Origin: Actinomycetes bacterium
GTDB lineage: Bacteria; Actinomycetota; Acidimicrobiia; Spongiisociales; UBA4744
Length of the DNA: 10,764 nt
Assembly (NCBI GenBank): GCA_024641205.1
Contig: JAHEDM010000051.1
Location: 1 to 10,764, forward strand
Direction: 5' to 3'
Part shown: piece by piece, positions 7,183-10,764 of the stretch
How positions within the stretch are numbered: position 1 is the first letter of the stretch
How the letters are laid out: each line of letters begins with the position of its first letter
The notes under the pieces: model-generated
Databases searched by the model: none
What the model was told of the DNA's origin: nothing
Seen by the model: the letters and a program-made list of their open reading frames with translations, nothing else
Translations under genes and position numbers: made by a program

Positions 7183-8030
7183 GAGGTTCGCTGCCAGTTT
7201 CTCGAATGGCGCTGGTGTTTGGGAGCATCGAAGTCGGTGGTTCGAAGAAACTCGTCGAGGTCGGGTATTGCGAGGAACTCACCGTACGAGACGAATTCCG
7301 GCCCCGAGGGGATGGTCAATGATCCGTCTGGGAAGACCATGACGTACAGCTTGTCCAGGGTTTCGTGGTTCAGCCAGTTGATCGGATAGGCATGTTCGCC
7401 CGCAGACACCTCCTCTCGGAGCGCCTGGAATTCGGCGTCTGTGACGATCAGTTGCTCCCAATCGACATCCGCCGCCATCGTTCGGGGATATGCCTGGAAG
7501 ACGTTGTAGAACATCCGGTTGCGCAGGCGGGCCGCCCAGCGGTCGAGCAGGGTGGCGATGTTGGGAACGTCGGCCAGATTATGCCGGGTAACAGGCGTCG
7601 CGACCTTCACGTCGATGTCGGGGTAGCCGGCCAGGAGACCCATCGCCGCCACCACCGCCAGGAAATGCCCTTCGTTCTTGGTGCGGCTCGAAATCGTTTC
7701 CGATGCCCCATCGAGCGGAAGGGAGATGAGATCGATGAACGATCCGTGCTCTGCCAGGAAGGACTCGGTCAATTCGTCACCGGTCGTTGAAACCGCCACC
7801 TCTAGTCCTGCACTCTTGGCGGTTCGGATCAAGAGACCGATATCCGGGCGTTTGAGCGGATCTCCTCCCGTGAACACGATACGTCGGGCCGGTCCGTCGG
7901 AGATTCTGGAAACGATTGCCAGGGCCGCTGCGGTGTCGACCGCTTCGATGTCCTGGGGACCCCAGCAATACGTGCACTCTTGGTTGCAATCACAGGTGAC
8001 ATGAAAATCGATCGTGGCAACTTGTGACAT
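7179..8030 (-). CDS. Radical SAM protein, viperin/MoaA-like layout, function unknown
   Basis: This 283-residue protein carries the radical SAM cluster motif CNQECTYC (C15, C19, C22), which binds a 4Fe-4S cluster that cleaves S-adenosylmethionine. A SAM-binding TGGDP (54-58) follows, where GGEP is usual, then a VSTTGDEL strand and an ISLPLDGAS strand. The VKVATPVTRHN segment, the NVFQAYPR segment, a VTDAEFQALREEV stretch and a W near the C-terminus fall in the same order as matching parts of viperin. I see no extra C-terminal cysteine cluster, so SPASM-type maturases are unlikely. The start is set at ATG 8030 by AGGAG six bases upstream; a longer frame begins at GTG 8102 without a good site. 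It overlaps plsC by ATGA and is divergent from heliorhodopsin. The substrate is unknown. Confidence 0.82.
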   Translation of the reverse strand: MSQVATIDFHVTCDCNQECTYCWGPQDIEAVDTAAALAIVSRISDGPARRIVFTGGDPLKRPDIGLLIRTAKSAGLEVAVSTTGDELTESFLAEHGSFIDLISLPLDGASETISSRTKNEGHFLAVVAAMGLLAGYPDIDVKVATPVTRHNLADVPNIATLLDRWAARLRNRMFYNVFQAYPRTMAADVDWEQLIVTDAEFQALREEVSAGEHAYPINWLNHETLDKLYVMVFPDGSLTIPSGPEFVSYGEFLAIPDLDEFLRTTDFDAPKHQRHSRNWQRTS

Positions 8031-8036
8031 GGCGGG

Positions 8037-8041
8037 CTCCT
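8037..8041 (-). promoter_or_regulatory. Ribosome binding site that sets the radical SAM start
   Basis: Read on the minus strand, AGGAG lies six bases before the ATG at 8030. It rules in favour of the 283-residue form over one beginning at GTG 8102. A further TACAGT at 8058-8053 on the minus strand fits a -10 box and would place the RNA start downstream of GTG 8102. Confidence 0.75.
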
Positions 8042-8052
8042 GTGGTTCCATT

Positions 8053-8058
8053 ACTGTA
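8053..8058 (-). promoter_or_regulatory. Candidate -10 box of the radical SAM/plsC transcript
   Basis: TACAGT on the minus strand fits TANNNT. It is about 22 bases before the radical SAM ATG, leaving room for the AGGAG site in the leader. No convincing -35 box is seen at 16-18 bases upstream. Confidence 0.3.
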
Positions 8059-8098
8059 ACGGCCGGGCTCGCCCTGAGGATGGTGAAGAAGTCTTTCA

Positions 8099-8159
8099 GC
8101 ACCGGTGCGATATGCTCGTCTGAATCGATTCATCCGCACGGCTCTACGACTTCGTAGAG
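8099..8159. promoter_or_regulatory. Divergent control region with three palindromes upstream of heliorhodopsin
   Basis: Three dyads stand in the 152-bp gap between the radical SAM and heliorhodopsin genes. They are GCACCGGTGC (8099-8108, perfect), TGAATCGATTCA (8121-8132, perfect) and CTCTACGA-ct-TCGTAGAG (8142-8159, eight-base perfect arms). Their centres are 23 and 24 bases apart, but their sequences differ. TATGCT at 8111-8116 between the first two fits a -10 box for heliorhodopsin. The third can fold in RNA as a seven-pair stem with an ACTT loop, ending 11 bases before the ribosome site. Binding of a regulator is inferred; no regulator gene is visible in the window. Confidence 0.5.
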
Positions 8160-8170
8160 AGGGAAACAAC

Positions 8171-8176
8171 GGAGGG
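8171..8176 (+). promoter_or_regulatory. Ribosome binding site of heliorhodopsin
   Basis: GGAGGG lies six bases before the ATG at 8183, near-ideal spacing. It decides against the longer open frame that begins at 8105 and would run through the palindromic region. Confidence 0.8.
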
Positions 8177-8182
8177 ACAAAG

Positions 8183-8953
8183 ATGGCATCGTCTGTAGAA
8201 GTCACCGACGCCGCATTCCGACGGCTCCGAACGTGGAACTGGGTGATGGGTGCCCTCCATGCCGTTCAGGGTGCCGCGGTTGTAGCCCTGGCTACCGATT
8301 TCACGCTGCCCGTTACGGCAGCGTTTCCCGAGGGCCCTCCCGGAACGCCGGTAGGGGCAGCATCCACTCTGTTCGACCTTTCTATCGCTTGGGGAGTTGC
8401 TGCCTTCCTGTTCCTGTCTGCGTTCTTCCACTTCCTCATCGCCAGCGTGGCGGCGGGCCGGTATCGGGACCAGTTGTCGCGGGGTCAGAACCATTTCCGA
8501 TGGATCGAGTATTCGCTCTCGTCGTCGGTGATGATCGTCCTGATCGCCATGCTGCCCGGCATCACCAACATTGCCGCGTTGATTGCTCTCTTTGGAGTGA
8601 ACGCCGGCATGATCTTCTTTGGTTCGGTGCAGGAACGGTACGAGGAGCCGGGCGGTTCGTTGTGGCCGTTCTGGATGGGAAGCCTGCTCGGTATCGTGCC
8701 CTGGATAGCAATCGGCGTTTACCTGGCTTCGCCGGGGAGCGAAGCCCAGCCACCCGGCTTCGTGTACGGCATCTTCTTCTCACTCTTTGTGTTCTTCAAC
8801 AGTTTTGCTCTGACGCAATGGGCCCAGTACAAGCAGGTTCGCCGGTGGAAGAATTACCTCACCGGGGAGCGAACCTATATCTTGCTCAGCCTCTTCGCCA
8901 AGTCGGCTTTGGCCTGGCAGGTCTTCGCAGGAACGCTGGTTCCTCCGGCCTGA
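8183..8953 (+). CDS. Heliorhodopsin (retinal-binding light receptor)
   Basis: This 256-residue protein with seven hydrophobic segments is a heliorhodopsin, a rhodopsin family with inverted membrane topology whose N-terminus faces the cytoplasm. Family marks are ALHAVQGAAV in helix A (H26), FLSAFFHFLIA in helix B (H83), FRWIEYSLSSSVM in helix C with the counterion E109, and LLSLFAKSALAWQVFAGTL in helix G with the Schiff-base lysine K240. These correspond to H23, H80, E107 and K241 of the reference 48C12 protein. Pigment formation is therefore expected if retinal is supplied; no carotenoid or retinal-forming gene is in the window. Heliorhodopsins have long photocycles and mostly do not pump ions, so sensing or enzyme regulation is the usual proposal. 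The gene has a strong ribosome site. It leads a same-strand set with PLDc_N, ABC ATPase and ABC-2 permease genes, 66 bp upstream of the first. Confidence 0.94.
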   Translation: MASSVEVTDAAFRRLRTWNWVMGALHAVQGAAVVALATDFTLPVTAAFPEGPPGTPVGAASTLFDLSIAWGVAAFLFLSAFFHFLIASVAAGRYRDQLSRGQNHFRWIEYSLSSSVMIVLIAMLPGITNIAALIALFGVNAGMIFFGSVQERYEEPGGSLWPFWMGSLLGIVPWIAIGVYLASPGSEAQPPGFVYGIFFSLFVFFNSFALTQWAQYKQVRRWKNYLTGERTYILLSLFAKSALAWQVFAGTLVPPA

Positions 8954-9006
8954 CAAATGCATGAGTCGGACCCGGTGAGCTTGCCGCTAGCTTGACAGGG
9001 AGCGAC

Positions 9007-9012
9007 AAGGAG
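9007..9012 (+). promoter_or_regulatory. Ribosome binding site of the PLDc_N gene
   Basis: AAGGAG is seven bases before the ATG at 9020. It prefers ATG 9020 to the adjoining in-frame TTG at 9017. Confidence 0.75.
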
Positions 9013-9019
9013 CAGATTG

Positions 9020-9217
9020 ATGGAGGACATTCCCTGGGCTGCGTTGGCGCCGCTGTTTGTACTGCTGGCCGCCTTTCTGATCTACTGCCTTGTCGATGTA
9101 TCCCGTTCCGAGGTTGAGTACCTCCCCAAATGGGCCTGGGCGATCATCTGCGTGATCTCGGTGCCTCTGGGCGGGATCATCTACCTAACAGTTGGCCGGA
9201 AACCGCGCGTCGAATGA
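9020..9217 (+). CDS. Small two-helix membrane protein with PLDc_N domain (YxlE-like)
   Basis: This 65-residue protein has two membrane segments, about residues 7-26 and 38-57. The second begins YLPKWAWAII and ends GGIIYLTVGRKPR, which is the PLDc_N pattern first named from the N-terminus of cardiolipin synthases. There is no phospholipase catalytic part, so it is a stand-alone membrane piece and not an enzyme. Its stop codon overlaps the start of the ABC ATPase gene (ATGA), so the two are translated together. In Bacillus subtilis the sigY operon has the same order: YxlE (a small PLDc_N protein reported to dampen sigma-Y), YxlF (ABC ATPase) and YxlG (permease). An accessory or sensing role for the transporter is inferred from that order. 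Confidence 0.85.
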   Translation: MEDIPWAALAPLFVLLAAFLIYCLVDVSRSEVEYLPKWAWAIICVISVPLGGIIYLTVGRKPRVE

Positions 9218-10095
9218 TCATCAGCACCCATCAACTGCGAAAGGACTACGGGCCGACCGTGGCCCTCCGCAACGTTGACTTGCGAGTTCCATCCGGTTCG
9301 GTCTACGGCCTGGTCGGACCAAACGGAGCCGGCAAGACCACGCTCCTCGGCGTGCTGGCCGGGCTTCGCAAACCCACCTCGGGAACTATTGAGATTGACG
9401 CGGCGTGGGCCAAAGTGGCCGTCCTGCCCGATACTCCTCAGTTCGATGCCTGGTTGACGGGCCGGGAGGTTGTCGACCTGGCGCGTTCGTTGACCGATCC
9501 TTCGGTACCCGCCAGCCGGGTCGACGAGGTCTTGGAACAAGCGGGCCTAGCCGACGCGGCCGGGCGGACGGTGGGTGGCTATTCGCGGGGGATGCTGCAG
9601 CGTCTTGGGGTTGCCTCGACGGTAGTGGCGCATCCAACGTTGCTCATGCTCGACGAGCCATCATCAGCGCTCGACCCGGCCGGCCGGAGAGAAGTGCTCG
9701 ATCTCGTCGCCAGGTTGCGGGGCGAGGCAACGGTGATCTTCAGCAGCCACATCCTTGGCGATGTGCAGGAGGTGTGCGACACCGTCGGCATCTTGCGGAC
9801 GGGGGAGTTGTTGTTTCAGGGGCCTATCAGCGAACTGCTGGTAGGCAGCGCTGTTCCCACCTACCGGCTCCGTGTTCGGCCTCCGGGCCAGGAGGCGATC
9901 GTGACGCTTCGCCGCGCTTCGTGGGTGCGGTCCGTCGAAGAGGTGAGCCCGGAAGAGTTGCGGATCTCGGTCGATTCGGTCGAGGCCGCTGAGCAGAACC
10001 TGGCGAACACTCTGGCGGGGACGGGCGTCCGGATCGTTTCTTTTGGTCCGGAGGCCGCCACGCTCGAGCAGGTCTTCCTGGAGCTGACCTCATGA
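9214..10095 (+). CDS. ABC-2 type exporter ATPase (YxlF-like)
   Basis: This 293-residue protein is the cytoplasmic ATPase of a two-gene ABC-2 exporter. It has Walker A GPNGAGKT (35-42), a divergent signature YSRGMLQ (123-129), Walker B LLMLDEP (143-149) with catalytic E148, the D-loop SALD (151-154) and the switch histidine H179 in FSSHI. After residue 215 comes the extension typical of ABC-2 ATPases, ending in the ATLEQVFLELTS closing motif. The VLPDTPQFDAWLTGREV segment carries the Q-loop region. Its ATG overlaps the stop of the PLDc_N gene, and its own stop overlaps the permease start, so the three form a tight translational unit downstream of heliorhodopsin. The exported compound is unknown; related pairs handle antibiotics, peptides or lipids. 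Confidence 0.93.
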   Translation: MIISTHQLRKDYGPTVALRNVDLRVPSGSVYGLVGPNGAGKTTLLGVLAGLRKPTSGTIEIDAAWAKVAVLPDTPQFDAWLTGREVVDLARSLTDPSVPASRVDEVLEQAGLADAAGRTVGGYSRGMLQRLGVASTVVAHPTLLMLDEPSSALDPAGRREVLDLVARLRGEATVIFSSHILGDVQEVCDTVGILRTGELLFQGPISELLVGSAVPTYRLRVRPPGQEAIVTLRRASWVRSVEEVSPEELRISVDSVEAAEQNLANTLAGTGVRIVSFGPEAATLEQVFLELTS

Positions 10096-10764
10096 ATCTC
10101 TGGAGATTGGAATGGCTCCGCCTGATTCGAACCAAGCGTTGGATTGCCCTGGTCGGGGTCTATGTGTTCTTCGGTTTGCTGGGGCCGCTATCGGCGCGCT
10201 ATGTGGGTGAGATCGTCGAACGATTCGGTGGCGGCGTTCAAGTGACTTTCCCGCCCCCCGTCCCCGCCGACGGGATGATCCAGTACGTCTCGAATGTCTC
10301 CCAGCTAGGGCTGCTGGTCGCCGTCGTTGTCGCGGCCGGGTCGCTCGCCTTTGACGCGAAACCGGAGATGGGTGTCTTCTTGCGCACCAGAGTTCCGCGA
10401 GTGTGGGACATTCTCATGCCTCGCCTGGTCATCAGTTTCCTAGCTGTTGGAGCGTCCTTCGTCTTGGGCGCTTTGGCTGCTTGGTATGAGACGGTGGTAC
10501 TGATCGGGAACCTGCCGGTGGCAGGAACCCTGGTGGGCATCGGGCTTGGGTTGCTTTATCTGGCGATGGTCGTTGCCGTCGTGGCGGCCGCAAGCAGCCG
10601 CGCCAAGAACGTCCTCGGCGCCGTGATGGTCACCATCGTTGTTTTGCTGGTCATGCCCATCTTGGGAATCATCGAAGCCATCGGCAGGTGGCTTCCCAGT
10701 CATCTGGTTGGAGCCCTTTCGGGCATCCCCGGCGGTGCAGATGTTGGTGACTTTCTACCGGCTG
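10092..10764 (+). CDS. ABC-2 type permease (YxlG-like), 3' end outside window
   Basis: The frame stays open to the window edge, giving the first 224 residues. It begins MNLWRLEWLRLIRTKRW, a basic amphipathic start typical of ABC-2 permeases, followed by a hydrophobic segment (ALVGVYVFFGLLGPL) and an external loop with a PPPVP run. Further membrane segments follow near LGLLVAVVVAAGSLAF, LVISFLAVGASFVLGALAAW, AGTLVGIGLGLLYLAMVVAVVAA and VMVTIVVLLVMPILGII. The loop FDAKPEMGVFLRTRVPRVWDIL is the family's internal coupling-loop region. GGAG eight bases before the ATG is the ribosome site, and the start overlaps the ATPase stop (ATGA). It forms the channel for the ATPase encoded just before. Confidence 0.9.
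   Translation, partial: MNLWRLEWLRLIRTKRWIALVGVYVFFGLLGPLSARYVGEIVERFGGGVQVTFPPPVPADGMIQYVSNVSQLGLLVAVVVAAGSLAFDAKPEMGVFLRTRVPRVWDILMPRLVISFLAVGASFVLGALAAWYETVVLIGNLPVAGTLVGIGLGLLYLAMVVAVVAAASSRAKNVLGAVMVTIVVLLVMPILGIIEAIGRWLPSHLVGALSGIPGGADVGDFLPA

Noticed and set aside
8031..8102. GTG start at 8102 for the radical SAM protein
   Set aside because: AGGAG points to ATG 8030, and a likely -10 box lies inside the would-be extension.
8992..8997. TTGACA, a perfect -35 hexamer between heliorhodopsin and the PLDc_N gene
   Set aside because: A -10 box at the right distance would fall on the start codon at 9020, which has its own ribosome site; GATTGA there is a poor match.
1..10764. Looked for CRISPR repeats, tRNA or rRNA genes, transposases and attachment sites
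   Set aside because: None was seen on either strand; gene spacing is tight and composition looks even across the window.

Overview
This is a high-GC, tightly packed bacterial chromosome segment. The most likely source is an actinobacterium, perhaps an Acidimicrobiia-like lineage. That placement is inferred from composition, GTG starts, several ATGA gene overlaps and a heliorhodopsin gene, a family mostly found in monoderm bacteria such as freshwater Actinobacteria; no rRNA or marker gene confirms it. I see eleven protein genes, two cut by the window edges. I found no tRNA, rRNA, CRISPR array, transposase or prophage gene.

Left part (1-5860). The tail of an ABC exporter ATPase (1-490) is followed by a two-gene plus-strand unit: a glutathione-synthase-like ATP-grasp ligase (587-1633) and an N-formylglutamate-amidohydrolase-family hydrolase (1645-2442). 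Facing them on the minus strand are a 14-helix MFS transporter (5860-4388) and, 50 bp downstream of it, a large DUF1704/QEGLA putative zinc peptidase (4337-2439). The peptidase and hydrolase genes share four bases at their stop codons. An amide ligase, an amidohydrolase and a peptidase side by side suggest a pathway that makes and trims a glutamate-like or peptide conjugate. Glutathione is not the expected thiol of an actinobacterium, and no GshA is present here.

Middle part (5951-8030). An RraA/HMG-aldolase-family gene (5951-6430) runs into a minus-strand pair, a radical SAM enzyme (8030-7179) overlapping a PlsC-type acyltransferase (7182-6436). The radical SAM protein has a viperin/MoaA-like layout.

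Right part (8031-10764). A 152-bp divergent intergenic region holding three separate palindromes separates the radical SAM gene from a heliorhodopsin gene (8183-8953) with its retinal lysine (K240) and counterion glutamate (E109) intact. Heliorhodopsin is followed on the same strand by a two-helix PLDc_N-domain protein (9020-9217), an ABC ATPase (9214-10095) and an ABC-2 permease (10092 to beyond the edge). These last three overlap by ATGA and have the same order of domain types as yxlE-yxlF-yxlG of the Bacillus subtilis sigY operon. The two systems most worth pursuing are the light-receptor/ABC-exporter array with its palindromic control region, and the ligase/hydrolase/peptidase cluster.
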